Assembly: GCA_023818865.1 (NCBI GenBank)
Contig: JAMWDF010000007.1
Coordinates: forward strand, 1-29,797
Direction: 5' to 3'
Origin: Candidatus Omnitrophota bacterium
GTDB lineage: Bacteria; Ratteibacteria; UBA8468; B48-G9; DSTR01
Length of the DNA stretch: 29,797 nucleotides
Numbering within the stretch: the stretch's first letter is position 1; every line of letters begins with the position of its first letter. The notes below the pieces were generated by a model. It did not search any database. It worked only from the letters and a program-made list of their open reading frames with translations, and was not told where the DNA came from. The position numbers and the translations under genes were made by a program. Positions 7,501-15,201 of this stretch are shown here, one piece after another.

Positions 7501-8289
7501 TCAGAAACCGAACAAGAAAATTCCGGTTTCCTGGCATAATGCCTTCATCCTGGCTTGATTGACGATAATGGTTTGACCGGCTTTTACAGCGATCCCTTGC
7601 CCGCCGGCGGCTGCCAGATTTCTTATAGTTTCCGGGCCAACTGCCGGCAGGTCAAAACGGACATCTTTGTTCTGCCCAGCCATTTTCACCACCACAAAAC
7701 CCTGACATAGCTGGCCACTTCTCTTAATCATCTCATCTGTCCCTTCCATTGCCTCCACCGCAACGACTGTTTGCTGCTTGACGCTGACTGATTGACCGAT
7801 GCAAAAAGGAAGCAAGGCTTCCAGGACTTTTTTCCCGAATTCTAAATCAATCATCTCCCCTGATGTAGGTTCTGGACCGGAAATAAGCCCTCTGGTTGCC
7901 AGGCTATTAAGAAAAATCTCAGACAAGGAAAGAATGGTGACCCCCTGTTTTTCCAGCCAATTACTGATGCCTTTCAGCAAGGTTTCCCCCTGGTAGTTAG
8001 TCAAAGCCTGGAGGAATTGCCAGCCAGCTGAGTTCTGCTTCAGGGTAAAAACTGTTTGGTGAGGCACTTTCCCCAGGAAGGCTATTTCTGTGACGTTTTC
8101 CCGCTTGATAATCTCGGTGATATTCTCCAGTTTAGCCAAATCTATCTGGTAAGCTGGAAGATGTCGCCAGGAAACCGGTACTAGAGAAAGCAAAATTAAT
8201 TCTCTTGAGCGGCCCAGTCTGGCTACACCTTCCTTGCTTAACTCATCCTCAGAGACAAAGACAGCAGTTTTTCCTTTTGTTGTCCCCAT
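7501..8289 (-). CDS. lpxI: LpxI-type UDP-2,3-diacylglucosamine pyrophosphatase
   Basis: 262 residues. LpxI cleaves UDP-2,3-diacylglucosamine to lipid X plus UMP, the fourth step of lipid A synthesis, at the inner face of the inner membrane. The C-terminal domain is well conserved: 'CIGQSVSVKQQTVVAVEAME' (163-182), 'GTDEMIKR' (183-190), and 'RFDLPAVGPETI' (211-222), whose Asp213 corresponds to the region with the essential Asp of known LpxI. The middle 'KLENITEIIKRENVTEIAFLGKV' region (positions 53-75) also fits. The first ~45 residues are unusual: the family's glycine-rich 'GLIAGxGxLP' start is missing and the protein is slightly short. It lies 18 bases after the CBM9-like gene in the same frame, separated by that gene's TGA. 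It probably functions, but the N-terminal difference should be noted. Confidence 0.87.
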   Translation of the reverse strand: MGTTKGKTAVFVSEDELSKEGVARLGRSRELILLSLVPVSWRHLPAYQIDLAKLENITEIIKRENVTEIAFLGKVPHQTVFTLKQNSAGWQFLQALTNYQGETLLKGISNWLEKQGVTILSLSEIFLNSLATRGLISGPEPTSGEMIDLEFGKKVLEALLPFCIGQSVSVKQQTVVAVEAMEGTDEMIKRSGQLCQGFVVVKMAGQNKDVRFDLPAVGPETIRNLAAAGGQGIAVKAGQTIIVNQARMKALCQETGIFLFGF

Positions 8290-8307
8290 TGCCTGAGTGG
8301 TCGCAGT

Positions 8308-9252
8308 TCAATCTCCTATTGTAATCTTCAGCTCCGGAGAGTTTTCCTTCGCCCCAAACACCTGGTACCTAATCTGGCCATCGGTCCGGTTACACCCCTC
8401 AGAAATCCGCAGCCGTAAAGCGAGCCAATCTTTTCCTAAAGCCAGAATTTCTTTCAACCCTTCGGTAATATCCAGGGACAGTTTTAGTTTAATATTTTCT
8501 CCTGGCACGGGAATAAGAGCCAGCTCTGGTTTAATTACTCTGGCGCTAAAATCTTCAGGTACCACTTTATCTTTTGTGGTAGTTTCTATAACCTCAATAA
8601 GAATCGGGTCAAACGGGGATTCTCCGACCGCATTCACCCGGTCCATCTCCAGCACCCCTTTTACCAGTTTATTCTTTCCCTGGCGCCACTTTGTCAGATC
8701 AAACTTAATAATGCCTCTCAGTTCAAGCCATCTATTCCGGTTCAAGTCTCTTTGCCCGACGAGAAAAAAATTTCTCGCCTCACCAGTGGTAATCATGCTC
8801 ACAACCGTGGGCTGCTCTGGCTTGGGGCCGCTGGCCGAAATGTAACCAACCTGCTTTTTCTCCGGCCGAAAGAACATTGTTTTCCCCTCACCAGTTGCCT
8901 CAGTCAGTAACAGCCAGCCGAACCGGGAAAGCGAATAGGTCCAGGTATCCAAAAGAGGAGACCAGACAGTATGCCGGTATCTATCTTTTGCGTTCCAACG
9001 AAGAAATTGCGCCTGGATTTTTTCCGGGACGCCGTTTGTCTGAGGTAAACTCTTCCAGGGAATGGCCACCGCCACTGTCCAGGCGTCTTCAGCTTTCTTC
9101 CCGGTGACTACCACCTCTCTTGTCTCCCAGGCCTCCACCTCATGGCTGGGGAAAAACCCTCTTTTCTCGCTGGGCATAATGTTGTACTGACTGCTGAAGG
9201 CACCTTTGGGGTTACCAATTAGTTCCACATACCCTTTTGCTTTTTCTGGCAT
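8308..9252 (-). CDS. CBM9-like (partial) plus DNRLRE-like beta-sandwich protein
   Basis: About 314 residues from the chosen ATG at 9252. That ATG overlaps the upstream sulfatase stop as TGATG, whereas the longer frame (TTG 9297) would lie within the sulfatase gene. Residues 1-~120 match the second half of a CBM9-like domain: 'YVELIGNPKGAFSSQYN' is followed by 'DAWTVAVAIPWKSLP' and then a strand-rich end. The first half of that domain, normally about 80-100 residues, is absent. No frame upstream encodes it. The C-terminal part ('GIIKFDLTKW', 'LSLDITEGLKEIL', 'ENSPELKITIGD') resembles DNRLRE/CBM96-type beta sandwiches; this assignment is tentative. There is no signal peptide. The role is unknown; sugar binding in partnership with the sulfatases is an inference. 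lpxI follows after 18 bases. Confidence 0.65.
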   Translation of the reverse strand: MPEKAKGYVELIGNPKGAFSSQYNIMPSEKRGFFPSHEVEAWETREVVVTGKKAEDAWTVAVAIPWKSLPQTNGVPEKIQAQFLRWNAKDRYRHTVWSPLLDTWTYSLSRFGWLLLTEATGEGKTMFFRPEKKQVGYISASGPKPEQPTVVSMITTGEARNFFLVGQRDLNRNRWLELRGIIKFDLTKWRQGKNKLVKGVLEMDRVNAVGESPFDPILIEVIETTTKDKVVPEDFSARVIKPELALIPVPGENIKLKLSLDITEGLKEILALGKDWLALRLRISEGCNRTDGQIRYQVFGAKENSPELKITIGD

Positions 9253-10628
9253 CAGATTAAAGACTTTCCTCTTTCTTCTTCTACAGACTGAAACCAATCG
9301 TCTGTTTCCTTGTCCATCTGAGCAACCAACTGGGGATACCTAAAACTCAAATCAGTAGTTTCCAGCGGGTCCTCTTTCAGGTTAAAAAGAAGGGGAGGGT
9401 TTTCTTCTAACAGAAATTCAGGAAACTTCAGGTCAAAAATGGCCGTAATTTTTCCTGGATGGTAAGTGTACTCCTGGTCAACTAAGCCCATTTCTGGGGG
9501 AAATTTCATCGTGGCAAGAATAGGCGGTCTGACCAGTTTCCAATCCCCATCCCTCATGGCGATGTTGGAAGTCCGGACCGGGTAAAGCCGGTTCCACTGC
9601 CAGAACCTCTTACCTGCCTGGTTTTTAGAGCCCTGAAGAGCTGACCAGAGGCTCTCCCCATCCAGTTTTTTGATTCCGGAAGGCGTCGCTATACCAATCA
9701 TTTCTAAGATGGTGGGAAGCCAATCAACAAAGTGAACCATTGCCTCTACTATTTTGCCACCAGGCAGTCTCCCTGGCCAGCGAATCAACATCGGGACTCT
9801 AATGCCACCTTCAAAGACATTGCCCTTACATCCCCGGAAATTACAGTTAAACCTGGTGGTAGACATCTCCCCCTCGCCAAACTGGGGTCCGTTATCACTG
9901 GTGAAGAATACAATGGTGTTATTCTCTATACCCAGTTTCTTCAACTCCTCAAGAATCTGGCCGATGCCTGTATCCATTCGGCGAACCAGCGCATAGATAT
10001 AAGCCACCCCTTTACCCAGCCCTTCTTCTTGCAAGAAGGGTTTCAAGTCTTCTTCCGGGGCCTGGAGAGGAAAATGCGGCGCGTTGTAACACAGGTGAAG
10101 GAAAAATGGTTCTCGTTTGTGCCGGCGAATAAAGCTGATAGCTTCCTCGGTGAAAACATCTGTCAGATAACGGCCGTCACTTTTCCCTAGTTTCTCATTG
10201 TAAAAAAGATGCCAGCGGTAATAATCCTGCCAGCCACCGCGGAAGCCAACAAATTCGTCAAAGCCCCGGCTGGTAGGATGATACTTTTTTTCAATGGCGC
10301 CAAGGTGCCATTTACCCACCAGGCCGGTAGTATAGCCGTCGTTTTTTAAGATGTCAGCCAGGGTAATTTCGTCTGGAGCCAACCTATCCAGCCCGTGCAT
10401 TTCAAAGGTATCAATGGAACCCGTGCGGTGGGGATAACGACCGGTGAGCAAAGCCGCCCTAGCCGGACTACACACCGGAGAGGCGGAATAATGCTGAGTA
10501 AGACAAATCCCCTGATGAAACAAGGTCTCTAAAGTTGGGGTCTGAGAAAGCCCTTGATTGAAAAAACTGAAATCACCGTAACCGAGGTCATCAGCCAAAA
10601 TGAAAAGAACGTTTGGTTTCTCTCTCAT
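9252..10628 (-). CDS. Type-I sulfatase, formylglycine (Cys) type
   Basis: 458 residues, normal length for an S1-family sulfatase. Metal ligands Asp13-Asp14 lie in 'ILADDLGYGD'. The maturation and nucleophile motif is 'VCSPARAALLTGR' with Cys53, followed by 'GKWHLG' (105-110) with Lys106 and His108. 'SDNGPQFG' has Asp245 and Asn246, and Lys268 lies in 'RGCKGN'. All catalytic positions are present. Cys53 would need conversion to formylglycine by FGE or a radical SAM maturase, and neither is in the window. There is no signal peptide: the protein begins five residues before the first core strand, so it is probably cytoplasmic. It starts on the TGATG overlap with the preceding sulfatase stop and ends on a TGATG overlap with the CBM9-like gene, so translation is coupled on both sides. 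The substrate is unknown; sulfated sugars are the usual targets. Confidence 0.92.
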   Translation of the reverse strand: MREKPNVLFILADDLGYGDFSFFNQGLSQTPTLETLFHQGICLTQHYSASPVCSPARAALLTGRYPHRTGSIDTFEMHGLDRLAPDEITLADILKNDGYTTGLVGKWHLGAIEKKYHPTSRGFDEFVGFRGGWQDYYRWHLFYNEKLGKSDGRYLTDVFTEEAISFIRRHKREPFFLHLCYNAPHFPLQAPEEDLKPFLQEEGLGKGVAYIYALVRRMDTGIGQILEELKKLGIENNTIVFFTSDNGPQFGEGEMSTTRFNCNFRGCKGNVFEGGIRVPMLIRWPGRLPGGKIVEAMVHFVDWLPTILEMIGIATPSGIKKLDGESLWSALQGSKNQAGKRFWQWNRLYPVRTSNIAMRDGDWKLVRPPILATMKFPPEMGLVDQEYTYHPGKITAIFDLKFPEFLLEENPPLLFNLKEDPLETTDLSFRYPQLVAQMDKETDDWFQSVEEERGKSLI

Positions 10629-12010
10629 CAGCGGTCAGCCACCGGCAATTTTGCTTTAGTGGCTCTCTTACTTTCCTCCAGCCTCTCCTGTAATTGCTTG
10701 AATCTTCTTGGGTCTTTTTCTATCAGATTGTTTTTCTCGCCAATGTCTTCTTTTAGGTGAAAAAGCTCAAATCGGCTATCCTCATAATACTCAATCAGTT
10801 TGTATTCCTCTGTTCTGACTGCCGAGGTAGGCTGTCCTCCCTGATTGCCATAATGAGGGAAATGAAAAAAAATAAATTCTCTGTCCAGTTGGTTTTGTCC
10901 CTGAAGAAGGGGAAGAAGACTGATGCCATCAATATGCTGCTGGCGAAGAAGCGGCAAGCCAGCCATTTCCAGAATGGTCGGATAAAAATCAGGGGAAATT
11001 ACCGGGACTGAACAGATCCCTCCCTGGTCGGTCACTCCAGGCCAGCGGATAATCAGGTTAACTCGAATGCCGCCTTCTTCCATCCAGCCTTTGCCTTCCC
11101 TCAAGGGCCGGTTGCAGGTATGAGAACCCTCAGCAGTGGCTAAGCCGCCATTGTCCGAGGTAAAGATGATGATGGTGTGGTCCAGCTGGTCTGTTTCCTT
11201 CAGGACTTGGAGTAACCGGCCGACATTTTCATCCAGGTTTTCAATCATTCCCGCATAAACCGGGTCTGACTGAATCAATCTTCTCACCACCCGGAGATGT
11301 TTCTTGTGATCACAAGGAAAAAATTCGCCTTCCTCAAAGGTCTTTACCTTGTCCAGCCCTAATTTTTTCACTTTTTCTTGGTACTTGCGGATATACCTTT
11401 CTGGTGCGGCGGCGGTGGCATGAACCGCGTAGTGGGCAAGGTACATAAAGAAAGGTGTTCTGGTTTCTTTGATCAGTTTAATGGCTTCATCGGTCAACCG
11501 GTCAGTCAGGAATTCTCCTTCCGGACCATCCTCAAAGCCAGGTAGGTGATACGGACTGAAATAGCCATACCGAGGCGCTCCCCATTCGCAACCAGCCAGG
11601 TTTTTTTCAAACCCATGGTATTGCGGTAGATACTCCCCACCCCCCAGATGCCACTTGCCCACATGATAAGTTTTGTAGCCAGCCTCCTTCAGGGCACTGG
11701 CAATTGTCTTTTCGCTCCGAGGGAGATATTCTTGGTTGACTGGAGGAAGTAGTTTTCCTCTTTCTTTCCCGCCGATATAGTTGGTGATGCCCAACCTGGC
11801 TGGATATTTCCCTGTTAAGATGCTGGCCCGGGTAGGCGAACAGACCGGACTGGCCGCATAAGCGTCGGTGAAAAGAATTCCAGTTTTTTTCAAACTATCT
11901 ATGTTTGGGGTTTCATAGAATTCACTGCCATAACAACTCAGGTCTCTCCAACCTAAGTCGTCAATCAGAATGAAAAGGATGTTTGGTTGTCTACTGCTTG
12001 TCTTAAACAT
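10628..12010 (-). CDS. Type-I sulfatase, formylglycine (Cys) type, directly after lpxA
   Basis: 460 residues. Metal ligands Asp17-Asp18 lie in 'ILIDDLGWRD', the nucleophile motif is 'VCSPTRASILTGK' with Cys57, then 'HVGKWHLGGG', and 'FTSDNGGLAT' carries the C-terminal metal ligands. It resembles arylsulfatase A/GALNS-like S1 enzymes and is not closely similar to the neighbouring sulfatase outside the motifs, so this is not a recent duplication. There is no signal peptide, so cytoplasmic location is expected. The ATG lies inside the end of lpxA (8-base overlap ATGTTTAA) with an AAGGA site five bases upstream, which ties its translation to lpxA. The gene stop overlaps the next sulfatase start as TGATG. 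Whether it acts on an envelope glycolipid or on imported sulfated sugars is unknown. Confidence 0.92.
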   Translation of the reverse strand: MFKTSSRQPNILFILIDDLGWRDLSCYGSEFYETPNIDSLKKTGILFTDAYAASPVCSPTRASILTGKYPARLGITNYIGGKERGKLLPPVNQEYLPRSEKTIASALKEAGYKTYHVGKWHLGGGEYLPQYHGFEKNLAGCEWGAPRYGYFSPYHLPGFEDGPEGEFLTDRLTDEAIKLIKETRTPFFMYLAHYAVHATAAAPERYIRKYQEKVKKLGLDKVKTFEEGEFFPCDHKKHLRVVRRLIQSDPVYAGMIENLDENVGRLLQVLKETDQLDHTIIIFTSDNGGLATAEGSHTCNRPLREGKGWMEEGGIRVNLIIRWPGVTDQGGICSVPVISPDFYPTILEMAGLPLLRQQHIDGISLLPLLQGQNQLDREFIFFHFPHYGNQGGQPTSAVRTEEYKLIEYYEDSRFELFHLKEDIGEKNNLIEKDPRRFKQLQERLEESKRATKAKLPVADR

Positions 12011-12797
12011 CAGTTTCCTTCAATCCCTCTCTGGCAATACCTCGTTGGGAATTGCGGATAAAAGTAATTATCTGCCTGATTTCTTCACTCTCAGAAAATT
12101 TTCCTAGGGCCTCAACAGCCGCAGAGACATTCAACCCTGAACGGAAAAGTATTCGGTAAGCCTTTTCCAGAAGATCAATCTTCTCCGGCGAGAAATTGCG
12201 CCGTTTCAAACCAATTTTGTTTATACCCCAGGGAACAGCTGGATGACCGTCAGCCATGACAAAGGGAAGGATATCCTTGGTGATTTTGGAGCAACCGCCG
12301 GTGATGGAGTGGGCACCAATCCGGCAAAATTGGTGGACCCCGGTTAACCCGCCGATGATAGCATAATCTTCTACCACCACATGACCGGCCAGGGCGCCAA
12401 AATTGGCAATGATTACCTGGTTACCAATCACGCAGTTATGAGCAATATGGACATTAGCCATAAAGAGATTATGCGAGCCGACAATAGTACTTTCTCCCTT
12501 AGCCGTTCCCGGATTCATGGTGACATATTCCCGAATGATGTTGTAGTCACCAACGACCAGGTAGGTTTCCTCACCGCGGTATTTCAAATCCTGAGGGATG
12601 CTGCCGATCACCGCCCCAGTAAACAAACGGCAGTACTGGCCAATGGTGGTATAACCAAGAAGGTGAACATGGCTACCTACTTTCGTCCCTCGGCCAATTT
12701 TCACCGGTCCTTCTATGACAGAGAAAGGACCGACTTCCACCTCATCATCCAGTTCAGCCTGGGAAGAAATAATGGCGGTGGGATGAATCTTTCTCAT
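12003..12797 (-). CDS. lpxA: Acyl-ACP--UDP-N-acetylglucosamine O-acyltransferase
   Basis: 264 residues, the usual LpxA length. The enzyme moves a 3-hydroxyacyl chain from ACP to the 3-OH of UDP-GlcNAc, the first step of lipid A synthesis, in the cytoplasm. The sequence starts with 'HPTAIISSQAELDDEVEVG' and continues with hexapeptide (left-handed beta helix) repeats to about residue 185. Key pieces are 'GSIPQDLKY' (65-73), 'REYVTMNPGT' (89-98) and 'NVHIAHNC' (115-122), whose His120 aligns with the E. coli catalytic His125. The C-terminal helical domain begins at 'VPWGINKIGLKRRNF'. It lies 33 bases after lpxC-fabZ and overlaps the next sulfatase by 8 bases, as part of the lpx operon. Confidence 0.96.
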   Translation of the reverse strand: MRKIHPTAIISSQAELDDEVEVGPFSVIEGPVKIGRGTKVGSHVHLLGYTTIGQYCRLFTGAVIGSIPQDLKYRGEETYLVVGDYNIIREYVTMNPGTAKGESTIVGSHNLFMANVHIAHNCVIGNQVIIANFGALAGHVVVEDYAIIGGLTGVHQFCRIGAHSITGGCSKITKDILPFVMADGHPAVPWGINKIGLKRRNFSPEKIDLLEKAYRILFRSGLNVSAAVEALGKFSESEEIRQIITFIRNSQRGIAREGLKETDV

Positions 12798-12830
12798 TGG
12801 ATATACTCTTACTTGGAAGGGAAAGGCTAC

Positions 12831-14150
12831 TCATGCTTCCATTAAGGTGAACATCAACAAAGCCTCGGCAGTCAACCGGTCTCCGACATAAGCCTTTCCC
12901 TGAACTTGCCCAGTTTTGCTTCTCATCTTTACCACTTCCACTTCCAGTCGTAACTGGTCACCGGGGGTGACTGCCCGGCGGAACTTCACTCGGTCAATGC
13001 TCAAAAAATAAGCCAGTTTACCTCGGTTCTCAGTCTTGCTTAGCATTAACACCCCACCAACCTGAGCCATCGCCTCCACGATTAGCACCCCAGGCATTAC
13101 TGGTCTATTCGGGAAATGTCCCTGAAAAAACCATTCATTCATCGTCACATTTTTGATCCCTACCGCCCGATCGCTTTTTAACTCAACGATCCGATCAACC
13201 AGAAGAAATGGATACCGATGGGGGATAATTCCGGTGATTTCATCAATATTCAGGGTGTGGCTATCAAAAGATAATAGGGAAGGAGCCCCTACTCCCACAG
13301 AACGTTCCCGTTTCTGGAGTTCCCGGAGTTTGCGAATCAGTCGGGTGTTTAAGGCATGGCCGCTACGGATACCGATGATGTGAGCCGCCAAAGGTGCGCC
13401 CAAAAGAGCCAGATCCCCAACCAGGTCGGAAATTTTGTGGCGCACTGGTTCATCTTCAAACCGGAAAGAATTGTTAATCACCCCGGCTGTCCCAATTACC
13501 AGAGTATTGTTATAGTCAGAACCTTTTCCCAGCCCCAAGGCTCTTAATCTATCCACCTCCTCTTCCAGACAAAAGGTCCTAGCTGGAGCAACCTCGGCGG
13601 TATAAGTTTCCGGGTCAATGGGAAAAGAAGCATACTGGGAACGGAGAAAAGGATGATGATAGTCAAGGGTGTAAGAAACCTTCAGGCACTCTCCAGGTAA
13701 AGCTACCACATGGGACCCGTTTTCTGAAATATAAATTGGTTCCCTAACCTTCAGTACCTCCCGGGCCTCTGGCAGTTCTCTCACGCCAGCTTGCTGAATT
13801 GCTTGGACAAAGGGCAAGGAACTGCCATCCATACCCGGACATTCTTCTCCCAGCACTTCAATCCACGCATTGTCTATTCCCAGAGCGTAAAGAGCGGAAA
13901 GAAGATGCTCCACGGTGTGGATGGGATATTGCCCACTAGCCAGTGAGGTGCGCCTTGGGTACTTTTCAATATCCAGCTGTTGCTCTATTTCTGCCCTGGC
14001 TGGTTCAGCTCCAGACACATCAACCCGGATAAAAATTATCCCGGTGTTAGCGGCGGCAGGCTTGATGGTCACCTGGGCCTTTTGGCCGGTGTGCAGTCCT
14101 ACTCCTTCAATCGTGGCTGGTTTTTCAAGGGTCCTTTGGGCTCTGACCAT
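12831..14150 (-). CDS. lpxC-fabZ: Bifunctional LpxC deacetylase / FabZ 3-hydroxyacyl-ACP dehydratase
   Basis: 439 residues. Residues 1-~285 are LpxC, the committed Zn-dependent deacetylase of lipid A synthesis. They include 'GVGLHTG' (16-22), the 'HTVEHLLSALYALGID' motif with base Glu81 and Zn ligand His82, Zn ligands His238 and Asp242 in 'RHKISDLVGD', and His265 in 'SGHALN'. After a short linker, residues ~300-439 are FabZ: 'IIPHRYPFLLVDRI', 'GHFPNRPVMPG' with catalytic His345, and 'VEAMAQ' with Glu359. Such fusions are known in Bacteroidetes/Chlorobi and some uncultured phyla. The two halves sit at the branch between fatty acid elongation and lipid A. The ATG overlaps the end of lpxD by 26 bases and has GAGAAAAGG upstream. 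All catalytic residues of both halves are intact. Confidence 0.96.
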   Translation of the reverse strand: MVRAQRTLEKPATIEGVGLHTGQKAQVTIKPAAANTGIIFIRVDVSGAEPARAEIEQQLDIEKYPRRTSLASGQYPIHTVEHLLSALYALGIDNAWIEVLGEECPGMDGSSLPFVQAIQQAGVRELPEAREVLKVREPIYISENGSHVVALPGECLKVSYTLDYHHPFLRSQYASFPIDPETYTAEVAPARTFCLEEEVDRLRALGLGKGSDYNNTLVIGTAGVINNSFRFEDEPVRHKISDLVGDLALLGAPLAAHIIGIRSGHALNTRLIRKLRELQKRERSVGVGAPSLLSFDSHTLNIDEITGIIPHRYPFLLVDRIVELKSDRAVGIKNVTMNEWFFQGHFPNRPVMPGVLIVEAMAQVGGVLMLSKTENRGKLAYFLSIDRVKFRRAVTPGDQLRLEVEVVKMRSKTGQVQGKAYVGDRLTAEALLMFTLMEA

Positions 14151-15201
14151 CCTTTTCTCTCAATCGTGTTTCCAGCTCCGCTACTCGCTCTTCCAGCTTT
14201 TTCAACCGTTCCAGAATAGCCGGCTGCTTGCGGAGATAGGCCTGAAAACGCATATCCTCCCACTTTTCTCTGGCAGGAAAACCTGTGACATGGGTATCCG
14301 GAGGAATGTCCTTGGTCACCCCTGCCTTTCCCCCAATAATGACGTTATCCCCGATGGTCAGATGACCAATAATTCCTACCTGGCCAGCAATAATCACATT
14401 GCGGCCGATAGAAGTACTCCCGGAGATTCCTACCTGAGCCACCACGATGGTGTTCTCGCCGATGGTGACATTATGGGCAATCTGAACAAGGTTATCAATC
14501 TTGACACCCCGGCCAATGTAAGTCTTATCAAACCTGGCCCGGTCAATGGTAACATTGGAACCTATCTCCACATCATCATCAATCTCCACGGTGCCAATCT
14601 GAGGGATCTTATGATGCACCCCTCTGACTGTGGCGTACCCAAATCCGTCATCCCCAATCACCGTGCCAGAATGAACAATTACCCGATTACCAATCTTGAT
14701 TCTTTCCCTCATCACTACCTGCGGGTAAATTACGCAATCGTTGCCTAAAATGGTGTAGTGGCCGATGTAAACTCCAGCTCCGATCACGCACCGGTCTCCA
14801 ATCACCGCATAATCTTCAATCACCGCGTACGGCTGGATAGAAACATCCTTTCCTAGACGGACATTAGGTCCGATAATCGCGGTAGGATGGATCCCTGGCT
14901 GAAAGGCGATGGGCTCCGGACCAACAAAGCTGACTATCTGGGCAAAAGCCAGAGAAGGATTTTCTACTTGGATAAGGGTGGCAGGGACAGAATTACATAT
15001 ATCCGGAGAGACAAGCACTGCTGAAGCTTTGGTGCTTTGCAAGAGAGAAAGATACTTTCGGTTAGCAATAAAGGTGAGGTCTCCTTCTTGGGCTTCTTTA
15101 ATTCCGGAAATGCCCTTAATCTCAAGGGTGTCATTTCCAATTACCTTGCCGTTAACAATCCTGGCAATCTCCCCGACAGTCATCCTTGGTATCCGGTTCA
15201 T
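14125..15201 (-). CDS. lpxD: UDP-3-O-acylglucosamine N-acyltransferase
   Basis: 358 residues. The enzyme adds the second 3-hydroxyacyl chain, to the amine left by LpxC. The N-terminal uridine-binding domain (1-~100, 'EGDLTFIANRKYLSLL') precedes a left-handed beta helix starting at 'GIHPTAIIGPNVRLG'. The catalytic His243 lies in 'NLVQIAHNVTIG', and 'SGTVIGDDGFGYA' (178-190) is also diagnostic. The tail after residue 325 ('LERLKKLEERVAELETRLRE') is a longer coiled-coil than in E. coli LpxD and may aid trimer formation. The start overlaps the skp stop as ATGA, and the 3' end overlaps lpxC-fabZ. Confidence 0.96.
   Translation of the reverse strand: MNRIPRMTVGEIARIVNGKVIGNDTLEIKGISGIKEAQEGDLTFIANRKYLSLLQSTKASAVLVSPDICNSVPATLIQVENPSLAFAQIVSFVGPEPIAFQPGIHPTAIIGPNVRLGKDVSIQPYAVIEDYAVIGDRCVIGAGVYIGHYTILGNDCVIYPQVVMRERIKIGNRVIVHSGTVIGDDGFGYATVRGVHHKIPQIGTVEIDDDVEIGSNVTIDRARFDKTYIGRGVKIDNLVQIAHNVTIGENTIVVAQVGISGSTSIGRNVIIAGQVGIIGHLTIGDNVIIGGKAGVTKDIPPDTHVTGFPAREKWEDMRFQAYLRKQPAILERLKKLEERVAELETRLREKDGQSPKDP

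Noticed and set aside
8297..8845. 182-codon plus-strand ORF
   Set aside because: It is antisense to the CBM9/DNRLRE-like gene, which has domain matches and a coupled start; the plus frame has low-complexity S/F/T content.
9252..9342. Possible frameshift hiding the missing CBM9 half
   Set aside because: Translating the same frame upstream gives no CBM9-like residues before a TAG at 9342-9340, and the region is well explained as the sulfatase C terminus.
9732..10190. 152-codon plus-strand ORF inside the sulfatase gene
   Set aside because: It lies opposite conserved sulfatase motifs and has no recognisable domain or ribosome site.
8290..12010. Mobile element carrying the sulfatase cassette
   Set aside because: No transposase, terminal repeats, tRNA or integrase are present; the junctions are clean coupled start/stop overlaps.
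13915..14748. 277-codon plus-strand ORF opposite lpxD/lpxC
   Set aside because: It is antisense to the hexapeptide repeats of lpxD and the start of lpxC. Its repetitive 'N/D-H-x-x-x-D' look is the mirror of the beta-helix codons.
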